Assembly: GCF_027596085.1 (NCBI RefSeq)
Contig: NC_072449.1
Location: 21,574,334 to 21,638,333 of the forward strand
Length of the DNA: 64,000 nt
DNA from: Anoplopoma fimbria
Taxonomy: Eukaryota; Chordata; Actinopteri; Perciformes; Anoplopomatidae
Direction of reading: 5' to 3'
The notes beneath the pieces are model-generated. The model was not told the DNA's origin. It saw only the letters and a list, made by a program, of their open reading frames with translations, and did no database searches. A program made the position numbers and the translations under genes. Below are positions 1 through 10,743 of this stretch, one piece after another. Position 1 is the stretch's first letter. Every line of letters begins with the position of its first letter.

Positions 1-2270
1 GGCTGTGAAGGGCATGGGCTGCAGCATAAACAGCAAGGTAGACATTATATTCCACCCTCAGCTGGGAAATATCAGTGAAGCGATTCTGCACTCCCTCCAG
101 GGACTCTGTTCCTCTGCAGAGTGGCAGAGAAGCTTTCTGAGAGGACCCCTCAGCAGGAGAGAGCGATGTCTCGTGTGATTGTGTAGCTCCAAGCCTGCAT
201 CCAAACTCCTTTTCCCAGAATTCTCGTAAGAATTCATCATCAGGACGACGCATGGGGTGCAAACTTCTGAGATAATTTTCAAATCCAGGTATTGTTGAAC
301 TTCGAATGGCCACACCCAGAACACCACTTGCCACTTTAGAGATGTCAAGATCTTTTAGAATATCATCACTGGTGCTCCAAGCCTCACTGGCCAGAAACTG
401 TCTGTCAGTCACCTACAGTAAGAGGAAACTGAAATAATTTACAACAAGAAAAGCTGTTGACATTTTGTTTTTACAAAGTGACTTTCTTTAGTGATGGAAA
501 CCTTAGTCTTTTCAACTTTTCAAGGCAGTTGCTCACATTTATCTTGGCCAGTTCCAGAAACACTTCCTTAATCTCTGTATACCAGCAAAAGACCAGAATC
601 ACCCTAGCAGTCGAAGCTTGAATTGTGAGGGCTACACGACTGGCATCACTCTCAATAGTTTCTTGAAGAACAGTCTCTATGAATTCCAAACATATCCCTT
701 TCCCCTGGGTCTCTTCCTGAAAGGCCTGGAGATCAAAACAACAAACATTTTTAAAATATATATTGTTATTAACAATATATGAAGGAATTGAATGAGCTGC
801 TTTTTAAGGCGATTTACTGTAAAATAACAGACACACACCTGTATTGCGAGGTTACCATAATCCCTGTTGTCAATCACAGCTCCCATCCAAGTCCAGCGGA
901 AGCGAATGGCCAGTCGTGCCATGGCTCGGGCTTGGTAAATATCACTGGGGATTGTTCTGAAGACATTAGGAAAGTTAAGCCTGTCGCTCAGACAAGGGCA
1001 GCTTGCCAGGTAGCTGATCTGGAAAAAAGATGCGGAAATATTATTTTGATACTGCTTTTACAGCGATAACACCATTTGTTCTTTAATAACAATGTTTTCA
1101 AATAATATCAGCCTCTTGATGTATAAAAATAAAGGATTTCATCTCCTAAGGTAATGCAACTCACAAGCGGCACAGAGAGAGGCCCCAGGACCCTGGACAG
1201 AACTATGGTTGTTGTTGACGAGGCAGGACCAATGACCAAAGGAACAGGCTGACCCACTGCTGATAACATTAGACATATGGTTACATGATGTTAACCTTTT
1301 TATACTGTAATCATATGAGTAGTTGTTGTTTTTGTTTAGGTGCACTTCAAACTTAATTTGATCGAGTCATACCTGTTGTCTCTCCAGGTTGTTCATAAGC
1401 TGCAGAACCAGGCGTAGAGGGTGTTAAGGGGTAGTTGCAGCTGTGTGCGTCTCCTCCCACCAGTGACAGTGCAGCTTGCTGAGCCCAGTAAGAGATTAAA
1501 CACTTATCAAGAATACGGTAGCCAAGCTTCAATCCCGGTAGCAGGGTGCTGTTTCGATTGATTTCCTCCACCGCAAACGTCATAGTATATGCATTTTTTA
1601 ATGACTCTAGATCCAAACTGAGACCAGAGGAGATGAAATGAAATTAATGAAATAAACAACAATATCACTGAAAGAAATATTCACCATGGATCTGTATCTA
1701 AATGTAATTTAGACCAACATAAACGTATTACAGCAACATGTCTTGAAATCACTATATTTCTATATTATACTTAAATTTGCTTATCTTAGATATATGCCAC
1801 TTTAACTACTTTGTTATTAACTGACCAATCATTAACACAATGCATATTATAAACATTACATAACTTTATACCTCAACATTTTGAAGAATATTTTCATCTG
1901 TATTTTAACAGAAACACACAAGCATGACAAAATACATCTATAAATACAGACAATGTGCTGAACAACATAATAATAACAATACATTTTGTGTTTACCCTGT
2001 GCAAGGTTCATAATGAGGCATCTTGGTGAATCCCTGCTCTACAGTTGAACGTGGGTAATAAAAATTAAAAAGTCCACCAATAATCACATCTCCATCCTGG
2101 GAGAGGCTCTTGTTGATCGGCTCTCCCAACCGAGAGCACAATATCGCCTGAACCACCTGAAGCCCTGTCTGTCTGTCCACTACACTGAGAAGCAGCAGGG
2201 AGAGAGCTGAGGGGGACCACGGAGTGAAGAACCAGGGCAACCAAGACATGGAGGCAGCTGTTCGGAACAT
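1..2270 (-). CDS. OlfC (V2R-like) receptor alpha-1, 5' exons 1-6, cut by window edge
   Basis: Class C GPCR of the fish olfactory family, expected at the surface of olfactory neurons to bind amino-acid-like odorants. Exons on the minus strand are 2270-1996 (ATG and signal peptide), 1617-1373, 1259-1165, 1018-839, 725-537 and 412 to beyond position 1, all with GT-AG borders. The N-terminus has a hydrophobic run ([10 protein letters not shown]), then a Cys and the GDVIIGGLF motif common to this family's Venus-flytrap domain. Exon 3 holds GPASSTTT, the Ser/Thr stretch that binds the ligand amino group in related receptors. Exon 6 begins [14 protein letters not shown]. All six exons read open. The cysteine-rich and 7TM exons lie left of the window. 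The sequence is nearly identical to alpha-2 and alpha-3. Family assignment is firm; the exact subfamily is unknown. Confidence 0.88.
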
Positions 2271-3220
2271 TTAACACATATAAGTTATCTGAATGTCAGA
2301 ATATGCATCAATACATTTAATCTTTGTAAAACAACAGTCACATCAAACCGGCGTCATCAGTCCTGACAACAGAGTGAATTAAATTCAGAAAAAAATGCTA
2401 CCCATAGACAACGTTCAACAGCTCTTGTTACCAAAAGACAAATCCTATTCAATTTCACATCTAAATCTAACATCGTAGCCTCATGTCAAAAACAGAGAAC
2501 ATAATGAACAGAAACGCTTGGTTGAAAAGCTCCTATCACAAGGTAAATAGCTAACTCTGATTATGACCTGAACTTAACGACCCCCCTACTCTGCACAAAT
2601 GAAGTGTTGATGTGAATATTTATAATAGGTGCAAAAGCCTTTTGCACGGAAGTAAAACTAATGACACACAAGCCAAATTACTCCTCTCTAGAGTGATGGT
2701 GGAAAAACAATCCAGTGCTTGCAACTGATAAGCATGTAAGTTGTGTGTCTGTGTATGCATGTATAGCATTTTTCCTATAGAAAAACTACTGTATGATTTC
2801 ATTTGAATCAACCCAGGTAACTGAGATACTGTATATACTGTCAAGATGCTGCTTATTTTTTATCTGAATGAGATTAAAAATATGAAACATGAAAGAAAAC
2901 ATCCAAACTATTGGGTCCTTTTCTCTTAGATTTCAAAGGAATATTGTACCCTGATTGATCCATACAACTTAGCAATGTGTGGCAGTCTGTTGGAACCAGT
3001 TTGGGGAATTGTAGCCCAGAGCAACAGGTGTGCTGTTTGTCAGCTCTATTATACAGTAATTCCATGTGGCATATGGGGAAAGAATAGGCTGTTTGTGACC
3101 TACACTGACTTGTTTTTGAGCTTTAGCTTCATCCTTGATAAATTATCTGTCGAATGTTCTATGCAGAATTTTGAGTCAAACAGAAAATAAACATGGAATT
3201 TGTTGAAATCAAATATTTCA
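2271..3220. promoter_or_regulatory. upstream region of alpha-1 (putative promoter interval)
   Basis: This non-coding stretch lies between the alpha-1 start codon and the end of the plch1 tail. It is conserved almost base for base at 20861-21820 and 48404-49350. It must contain the alpha promoter unless an upstream non-coding exon exists. No clear TATA box or known factor site was identified by eye. Short open frames here show no protein-like features. Confidence 0.4.
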
Positions 3221-3224
3221 ATGT

Positions 3225-3230
3225 TTTATT
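3225..3230 (-). terminator. possible polyadenylation signal AATAAA of plch1 tail copy 1
   Basis: A minus-strand AATAAA lies about 740 bp downstream of the last plch1-like stop codon and just before the alpha upstream region. The same site recurs in units 2 and 3. Its position fits the end of the plch1 3' UTR, but AATAAA occurs often by chance in AT-rich DNA. Confidence 0.35.
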
Positions 3231-3964
3231 GCATTGGTAGGAAAATGCTCAGAGTTCGCCGATGAGCAACAATACAAAGAAAGTAGGATGGCGTAACACT
3301 GTAAAAATAAAAATAAAAAACTGCTGCTTTGCTACTCTCATCTCAGATTTAAAACAATGACAGGAATATTTACACACATCACACATTAAGAAATGCCACT
3401 GAAAAGAGAAGGAAGACTTACATTTCATCTTTGAAAATTAACCCCATCTATTTAACGTAGTTGTATGATTATACTACACATTCAAATGATACAAAGAAAG
3501 ACATTCCCTCTTTGCCTAAGGCCCAATTGTTCTTTTTTTTTGCTTCATAGTCAATGTTTGCAATTTGGAAAGTACATCACAGGGACAAAGGTAACACGTA
3601 TCTGTACAATCAGTCTAGGAAGCCATTTGGAGGAAAACAAAGTTCCCATGTACATTTTCACATTAAGCAGAATACAGACAATACACTGCCAGACTAGAAA
3701 GACCATTCACTTGAATAGTGGACATCTCATACAAGAAAGTCATGCTGTCAGATCCAGCTATGGATTACAGGTGATGTTTCACATACATTCTACAGACTAA
3801 ATCTTTCTCTAGAAATAGCCCAGAATAAGATTAATTTAACTGTCATGATGGAAACCTAGTGGCCTTTGAATATGGGAAAAAATGGCTAGTATTTATTTTG
3901 TTGAACGCAATTATGTACAAGCTCCTTCAGGAAGTCCCGTCTTCCAACTATCCAAGGTAGCCTG

Positions 3965-5920
3965 CTATGTAAGAACCAGTCGAGTGTCTATTTGCTGGTG
4001 GATGTTGTGAGGCTGGTTTATCCTCAATACCACCCCACCAATGCTGGCAGTACTATTGACCACCACACCTGCCCGAGGCTCTAGAGCCTCTTGCAGTCTT
4101 TCACTAACACGGCTGTTGATGTGACGCACTCGGATTTGGCTCCGATAAGAAAGGCGTCGGGTAAGAAGTGGAGGGGAATCATCTATATCCCTGGGAACAA
4201 CAGAAGCTACACTTGTTACCTGTGGTTGTGGCAGTGGGTTTTTTTACTTCCTGACGCAACTGAGGAGGCTGGGGTCCATTTCTGTCAGTCATCCCCCTCT
4301 AGACTGACCAGCTTGCGTAGCTGTTCTGTAAGTGGATCACAAGACTGTGATTGGACAGTTACGTCCCCCATGGTGCCCATCCTCTTTTGCTTCGTCATAT
4401 GGGAAGTAATGAAACGGCGACTAATAATGTGGTAGTTGCTTTGGAAGTTGCATACTATGTCTTCAGAGGTCAGGTCTCCCAGGGACTTTGACTTACATGG
4501 GCTGAGGAGTCTATGGTACCAGGCTGGGGTTGAGTTGATATAGGGCCTACATTTGAGTGGTGAGAAACGTTTTGGATCCAGGAATGAGTCGGGGTGTATG
4601 ATTGTGTTTGACTTTGACAGTGTGGCTGGTTGTTTCTAGGGGTTGGAGACTCTGAGGAGGGTGTAAAGCAGTCAAAGTCCAAGTGGCTGTACACTGCATC
4701 GCAGCCTGAAGAAGGGGAATATAGGCCTCTGTCTCTACCAATGTTTGTAGACACAGCAGATTGGCCAGGGAGGCTTTCAGAAGAGGAGAAACCATTATGG
4801 AAGCACCTTACTTGCTCCACCTGATTACACCCTGGCCTATCTTGATGGGACCCGTTTATGATCTGGCTGCCACTATAGCTCGTCTGTTTTGTGTAAGAAG
4901 TCCTGAAGTCTCTGCTGTTGTTCATGGCATCATAATTGCTCTGAGGAACGGGGTAGCTGTTCTGACGCAGTGGACTAGGGTTGGAAGGTCTAGAATTGAC
5001 GGGTCTGTGGAAGGAAGAAGCCTGGGAGTTGTTCTGGTGTTGGTGGGGATTGGCCCGCTGATAGGAAGGTTGATTCATTGGAGTGGGACGCTGTGAAAAT
5101 GCATGTGACGGGTACTGCTGTTGAGGATCACTGTAATACAAAGGCTGTTTTTGTTGGGAGAGGTTGGGAGTGGACTCGTGGTTTTGGTAAATAGCATGCC
5201 GTTTGGTTGGACCTATGGGTCCCTCTCATTGTTTGCAATGTTACGGAGATGTCATAACCATCTCCAATGGATCCTAATCGACATTTATCTCCACTTCTGC
5301 GAAAGCATTTCCAGCTGAGTCATGGAGAAACTGAAAACAGTTATTGTTTACAGAGGAGCCTGTGTACATTTTAGAAGTACTTTGCTCTGTTCCTGGTACT
5401 TATGTTGGTGTTCGGGGATCATACACTTCCTCGTACACACTCTCCTCTGCCTCCTCACTTTCTTTACTCCAAACCCTATTTCTGTTCACATCATCCCAGC
5501 AACCACCTTGGCTGGAGAGAACCCCAAGCTACTTAAGGGTGTGCTCTCCCTAGTGTCTGCCTGAACATGGACCGCCTGTTTTCTCAGGTTGTACACTGAT
5601 ACAGGCAGCAGCACCTCCTCATCCAGAATGATGTAGACTTCTTCAAGCTCAGCAGTTTTTAGGCTTAAGAGGAGAGCTGGAGCAGGTGCTCCTGCCTGGG
5701 AAATCTTGCGTGGTGAATGGATTTCATGATTTATTTTTTCAGCTACTCTCCGGGGACTTAAGTGGTTCTTCTTAGTAGATGCAGTGATGGTCTTCAGAGG
5801 TGACCTTAAATCTTGCAGTGTGGTAGGGGTGGTAGGCCTGTAGTTTGAATGACGGAAAGGGGTATGATCATGAGATAATGTGTGTGTATCATTTTGTTCA
5901 ACAGTGCTTGTCTTGCACAA
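3965..5920 (-). pseudogene. plch1: plch1 C-terminal exon, copy 1 (frameshifted)
   Basis: This matches the long C-terminal tail of phospholipase C eta-1, the part after the C2 domain. The best landmark is the sequence around LTEQL, downstream of a Lys/Ser-rich CKSKSLGDLTSED-like block that is conserved in vertebrate PLCH1. In this copy that block is broken: the frame starting at 5141 runs 223 codons and ends at 4470, after a 7-bp deletion relative to copy 3. Upstream, another frame (5920-5486) carries the start of the tail, so at least three frames are used. Downstream, the arginine-rich RSQSRVRHINSRARE segment lies in a further frame. The exon cannot give a normal tail as it stands. It lies just upstream of the alpha-1 promoter interval on the same strand. 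Confidence 0.75.
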
Positions 5921-5938
5921 TCAATGTGCAAGACAAGT
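5908..5938. repeat. short perfect inverted repeat (13-bp arms)
   Basis: CTTGTCTTGCACA is followed by a 5-base spacer and its exact reverse complement. It sits at the 5' edge of the plch1 tail exon and is repeated in unit 3 near 52037-52067. It could form a hairpin or be a relic of an inserted element; function unknown. Confidence 0.7.
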
Positions 5939-6348
5939 CAATGCAAAATGCTTATTTAAGACACTCCAAGCGTTTTATCAAAAAGAAAGTAGCACTTAAA
6001 CAAACTTGAACAAAACAGCACAACTGTTTCTAAAGTCAACAGTGACCCTGATATTAATGCATCAGATTGCTGTGGCTTGGTTAGTGTTAGCATCATGAAT
6101 CGTACAAATTCCTTATGGTTATTAAACTTAAATGGACGTAATTTGGGTGTATTTGCATAATTCCAAAAATATTTAATTACTTGACTGGGATGATGAAAGG
6201 AAAATACCCACCAAGAAGAAAAGAAGTGAGACATGCTACTCAGAAACACATTATCAACCAAGGTGCACTTTACAGATTACAGTTTAAAATTTAAGGAAAA
6301 GCTATGTCAAGCACTAAACTTAATTCACAGCAAATGATAACAATTGTT

Positions 6349-6490
6349 ATGAGGCTGGTAAAGGCAACAGTCCGTTGACCAATAAAGTCTCTTCCGATTG
6401 GGTCATGGTCCCAGACAAGAAAACGCACCAAAACCACCTCAGCCATGTGAAGTGTAAAAGACAGGGTCTCCTCCCATACTGGATTAAAAC
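6349..6490 (-). pseudogene. plch1: plch1 C2-domain exon b, unit 1 only
   Basis: The minus strand reads FNPVWEETLSF, then LVWDHDPIGRDFIGQRT, a strong match to the C2 domain of PLC eta. The acceptor (TTTTTCTCAG) joins in phase with the donor of exon a at 7535, so GGT-TTT-AAT is restored across the junction. The family normally continues with a short Pro-Gly turn and a donor site. Here the 3' end runs into CTCATAACAATTG and I find no good GT donor, so splicing onward is doubtful. The matching sequence is missing from units 2 and 3, both of which carry transposons at this place. Confidence 0.8.
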
Positions 6491-6499
6491 CTGAGAAAA

Positions 6500-7534
6500 A
6501 CACACATATAGCTTTGTTATATTATAATTAGGATGTATTTTATCAGTATCTCATCCAAACACATATAGAGTATCAACATAAAAACTAAGAAAGATGAAGA
6601 TAGAGGTAGTGATGTGTAAAATTATGTATTTCATGGATCATGCACACTAATCTTATAATACTGTTGAGCTCCTAGGGCTGGATAACCTTTCCCAGAGGAG
6701 GCTTCACCCCTCCCCCTGCCGGGTTCCCTCATCTGTGGGGATATGTTAGGGGTGACAACAGCAGACCCCTTCGTTCTGCTTCCTTTATGCCTCTAATTAA
6801 ACAATCTGAATTCTGATCCAGTGCTCCACAACCCAAAGTCAAATGAAACATCTGTAGTTATGGCATTGCATCAGCTTTGTTTTTTTAGGAATGAAGGCAC
6901 TAATTTGTAGATGTTTGCAATGACTATATTTTTAATAGGCTATGTTATATTGCATGTAAAGTGTAATTTACTGTTAAAATATTATGTACCACTTTTCACA
7001 TGTAAAATGTGTTGCTGACCCATTTATTAAATACCTAGTTAGGTCATTGGTCAATTATCAAAGCCCTAGATTAGATTGAACGGTGTCATTTCCATCTATA
7101 TTGTAAAACTGCCAACAGGACCTTAGGCTATAATCTATGCTTTATGGATAAAAGGTCTGCAATATAGTTTTTTTCCTTCCTTAAATGTGATCAATAAAAG
7201 GTTTCAAAAACAGGCCCTTTTCACAGAAGACATTTTGACTTGTCAATCGTCGGAAAAGCTCAAGTGTCAGTAATCGCATTAACAATGACTCAGCTTTATT
7301 CAGTGGCAGCTAATTAGGGGTTGCTTGTGGTATATCACCACAAGCAACCCCTTTCAGATTGTCATATAGCTTTCAGATTGGCATTTGATGCATTGTTTTC
7401 ATATAATATATAATATCCATTATAACTGCTTTAAGACATTTTCAAGATGATATGTGATGATATGCTAAAACATTCTTCAGTGGTTCAGTGAGTGCACAAT
7501 GTTGTGATGTTGTTCAAGTCTGTGTGTGTCTAAC
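6500..7534. other. plch1-copy intron, non-coding
   Basis: This AT-rich stretch lies between the two C2 exons of plch1 copy 1. From about 6657 rightwards it is shared with unit 2 (25322 onward). No coding frame, RNA gene or clear transposon was recognised. Near 7310-7350 there is a short local inverted repeat (GGGGTTGCTTGTGG facing CCACAAGCAACCCC). Confidence 0.6.
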
Positions 7535-7641
7535 CGTTGTCATCAACAACTTGTGTCAGTTCCTTGCAGCAATCAACTGGCAGGCCGATGATCTCCACTT
7601 CAACGAATGGATCAATAATCGACAAAGAATGTGTGTGAAAG
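7535..7641 (-). pseudogene. plch1: plch1 C2-domain exon a, copy 1
   Basis: The minus strand encodes IIDPFVEVEIIGLPVDCCKE and then VVDDN, which is diagnostic of the PLC eta C2 domain. The donor is G|GTTAGA at 7535/7534 and joins in phase to exon b. The 5' edge is odd: just before IIDPF the genomic sequence is pyrimidine-rich, but no AG acceptor can be seen next to the expected border. The copy in unit 2 (26169-26275) shares this defect. The C2 domain would normally place the enzyme at membranes. Confidence 0.8.
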
Positions 7642-9466
7642 AGAAATGGGATATATTCAGATTTGGTTGTTTTTCTTTGTGAAAGGGGAGAGAAAAAAAT
7701 TATTCTGACATGTTGAATTCTGGTTTGGGTCCCTTCCATGTGTGACTATCCAATTTGTTGAACTATGAGAAGGAAGTCATGATTGAACAGCAAGACTTGC
7801 AGAGTGAACACTGCCTAGCATTCCTGCTGTCATTCATTTAATGTTAATATATTAAAGATGATACATGAAAGGAGAACCACCCAGTCTCCCCTTTCTTTGC
7901 TGTCTATAGTAGCACTTGGCTTGAAATCCATCATTCTTTCCCTCAAAGATAAATTAATGCTGAAATGGCTTTAGAGGTTTGCATGGCACTGCTGATGCCC
8001 TGGACTGTTCAATGCTCCCAACAGTCAGCAACTATCAAACCTCCCAGTTGTCAGGGTTTGTCAGTGTTGTGGTGAAGCAGGTCAAAGGTCACCTGATAAA
8101 CTGTCCTCCGGCATCGCTTCCAGACGTCTCCTGAATGTCCTCCTCCTTGTCCATGCTTTGGCAAAATGTCAGGTTTGTCAGACTGACAGCTCTCCCTCAG
8201 GGGAATCAGCCATTTTCTCAACTCCACCTCTGAACCACAAAACACACACTCATGCACACACTAACACATACTCACACACAAATCCACCTCGAAAGACAAA
8301 AAGAGACAACAGAAAAAAGAACATCCAGAGTCATTTCACTTTGACACGCAGACATTGACATCCAGGAGCTTCTCTCAAGTGAAACACTGACACAGTTCAA
8401 TGAGCTTAATCTTTATCGATTAACAGAATAATCACTTGGCCTACTGAATTATCAATTTATTAACTAATCATATCAGCTCTATTTTCAACAAAAAGAGTCA
8501 TAAGACATTAAAAGGGCTTTTGTGGGATTTTTTATCCATGTTCTGAAATTCTGCAAGTTAACTAGGTTGTGTGCCTGGGTCTTTATTGTGCTTTCCTGTT
8601 TAGTTGAATGTTACCCTATATTGATCTGTGATTGATTCCTGATGTATTTGTTTGAAAATACTTGTTTGTTAAATTTGTTATCATGTCGAGAATTTGCTGA
8701 GAAGATAAATACTGTCATGTATCAGTTAAATATGAAATTACAGCTAGCATATTAGTTTAGCTTAGCATAACGACTGGAAAGAGGAGGCGGCTAGCTTTGC
8801 TCTGTCAATTGGTTTCAAAATCCAAGTAAGCTCACTTATTGACATATTTGTGTCACCTGCTCAAAATCCAAAGAGTAAAAAATCATCTAACTCTTGGTAA
8901 GGAAGCCAATAAGCATATTTCTCAAAATGTCGAATCTTTCCTATAAAACCATATCATGGATTACCTGCAAATTATTACTAGAAGTTGAGGACTAGAAAAT
9001 AAGATTTTAAAAAACTGATTAACAGCACATTCATTTCAATGAAACTTCCAACAAGCTATTGCCAAATGTACTTAAATTTCTAGTTTAATTACATTGATTT
9101 TATCTGCTCCAACACTGTCTGTACCTTTGTAATGAATAAATCGTTTTATAACACAATAATAATAATAAATAATAATGGAAACTCTCTGTGTGTGCCACAC
9201 ACATACAGAACGGTTCTTCTGTTTGTCCTTGTGCAAAGGACATTATTTGCTCCACTGAATGTAAACCAGAAATTATGTTTCAGACATATTTATTTGAGTG
9301 AGTAAACTGAAAGAGAAACAAGTAAAATGGCATTTCTATTTGGCATTCTGGGCCATTTTCTCCCAGTACAATACCTATGAGGAAAATGGAAATGTCTAGT
9401 TTCCATAAAGGGTCACAAACACTCACATGCTATCACACACACACACAGCAGGGTTTTTTGACTCAC
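7642..9466. other. non-coding stretch between plch1 C2 and X exons
   Basis: A complete PLC gene should have X-Y linker and Y-domain exons between its X and C2 exons. I see no Y-domain sequence here. A small open stretch on the minus strand around 8095-8230 is considered and rejected below. Most of the interval (about 7746-9465) is absent from unit 2. Confidence 0.6.
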
Positions 9467-9587
9467 TGGTTATTTATGAAGGCGTATTTATTGATGGTCC
9501 TTATGACAGACTTGAACAGTATCTTGGAGGTCAAAGTGTAGCCATGTTACACCATCGGCTCTCCATCAGGACCATCCCAACAGTCCA
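9467..9587 (-). pseudogene. plch1: plch1 X-domain exon, copy 1, with nonsense codon
   Basis: This 121-bp exon is flanked by a TTTCCCTGCAG acceptor and a GTGAGT donor. The minus strand reads [12 protein letters not shown], stop, [11 protein letters not shown], then INKYAF. This is the PLC catalytic X domain around the conserved WDGPDGEP motif. The stop is TAA at 9549-9547; unit 2 has CAA (Gln) at the same codon. This copy therefore cannot encode a complete enzyme. Confidence 0.85.
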
Positions 9588-10171
9588 CTGCAGGGAAAAT
9601 AAAACACTGCATCATGTTACTGTTCTCAGCTTCCTGTCTCTTCTCACTGTTCAGCTTTGAATATTGGAAAGACAGTCTATTTCAATTGTACTTGACGTCT
9701 CAGCTTTTTCTTATTCTCCTTACAAACACTGGCGTAAAATTATTCTGTGAAACAAAAAATCTTCCATAAACAACAGTAGCAGTGTTTGTTTTATTCAACT
9801 TTTAGCATATACCATTTGAGGGTGAAACTGAGTTTGTTGCAATTATAAACCAGCTTGTCCAATTAAAATTGGACTTTTTCACAGCAGCCATTTTTAAATG
9901 CCATATTAGGAAAAGCACAACAATGACAATTACTCTGTTGTATGGAAGTGATGACAGTAATGCATGATACCATGACACCAGGAACAGAAACAGCTAAATA
10001 GAATACAGCCAAGCCTATTTTATTATTTTAACCTGTGCTTTTCCTCCTGTGATATGTCAAATTACTTCTAAGGAAAAAGCTAATTGTATGCAAAGTCATA
10101 TTATGCTGTTCTCTTTTTTCCTCTCTATGTCTTCCTCTCTTTCCTCATCTTGTTATTTACTGAGAGATCAA

Positions 10172-10372
10172 GTTTCCTTTGATGAAAAAGGTGATGCCTT
10201 ACCAATATATGATGTCATGAACTGGATTTGGCTCCCTGATGGAAGAACTAAAATTCAGAATGTGGGGCTCGTTAAGAAGTTGGCCTCCAAAGATGAAGTT
10301 GGCCTCCAAAGATGAAGAACTAACACTTGATGAAGATAAAATCTTCTGGAACTTCATCTTCTGGACTCCAAA
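10172..10372 (+). pseudogene. OlfC beta-1 exon before the cysteine-rich domain (broken)
   Basis: The plus strand reads VSFDEKGDALPIYDVMNW, then [17 protein letters not shown]. This corresponds to the fourth coding exon of a classic V2R gene, the last part of the ligand-binding domain. A 19-bp direct duplication (TTGGCCTCCAAAGATGAAG, twice, near 10279-10316) shifts the frame and leads to an early stop. Unit 3 has a single copy. The exon would end at CCAAACAG|GTTACA. The upstream beta exons are not in the window. Confidence 0.75.
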
Positions 10373-10477
10373 CAGGTTACACCTTTATTGTTGTTTTTAC
10401 TTTAGTACTGCATGTCACACAATAACAGCATCAAAAAGTTTAGAATAACTGTTATATCACTCTTACAATCCCTTCAG

Positions 10478-10601
10478 TCACCCCTGTCAGTGTGCAGTGA
10501 GAGCTGTCCTCCAGGTACCCGCATGGCCAGAAAAAAGGGGCAGCCTTTTTGCTGTTTCAACTGTGTACCATGTTCTGAGGGAAAGTTCAGCAATGACACA
10601 G
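10478..10601 (+). pseudogene. OlfC beta-1 cysteine-rich-domain exon
   Basis: This exon is exactly 124 bp, the usual size of the V2R cysteine-rich exon. It encodes [13 protein letters not shown], then [17 protein letters not shown]. The acceptor is CCCTTCAG. The donor is GC (CAG|GCTGG) rather than GT, and all three beta copies share this. The frame is open, but the gene as a whole is a pseudogene. Confidence 0.85.
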
Positions 10602-10743
10602 GCTGGTATTATTATAAAACCATATGTTAAATTATTGAATATGAATTTGTTTTTGTGAATCTTGCACTTATTGGTGCCCAGGTGATGCACACCCAACGTA
10701 AGTGTCAGTGTCCATGATGCTCTGTTTCCGTGTTTTCATATAG

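Noticed and set aside
7310..7350. Small inverted repeat as a transcription terminator or MITE
   Set aside because: Arms are short, no terminal duplication was seen, and unit 2 has lost one arm with no clear footprint.
8095..8232. Possible extra plch1 exon (X-Y linker) on the minus strand
   Set aside because: An acidic stretch (SMDKEEDIQETSGSDAGGQF) with a GTGACC donor is suggestive, but the acceptor is weak, upstream frames hit stops, and I cannot align it confidently to the linker.
8240..8285. CA-rich stretch as a microsatellite
   Set aside because: It is interrupted and short (mixed ACACACAC and CTCA words), so it was not listed as a repeat.
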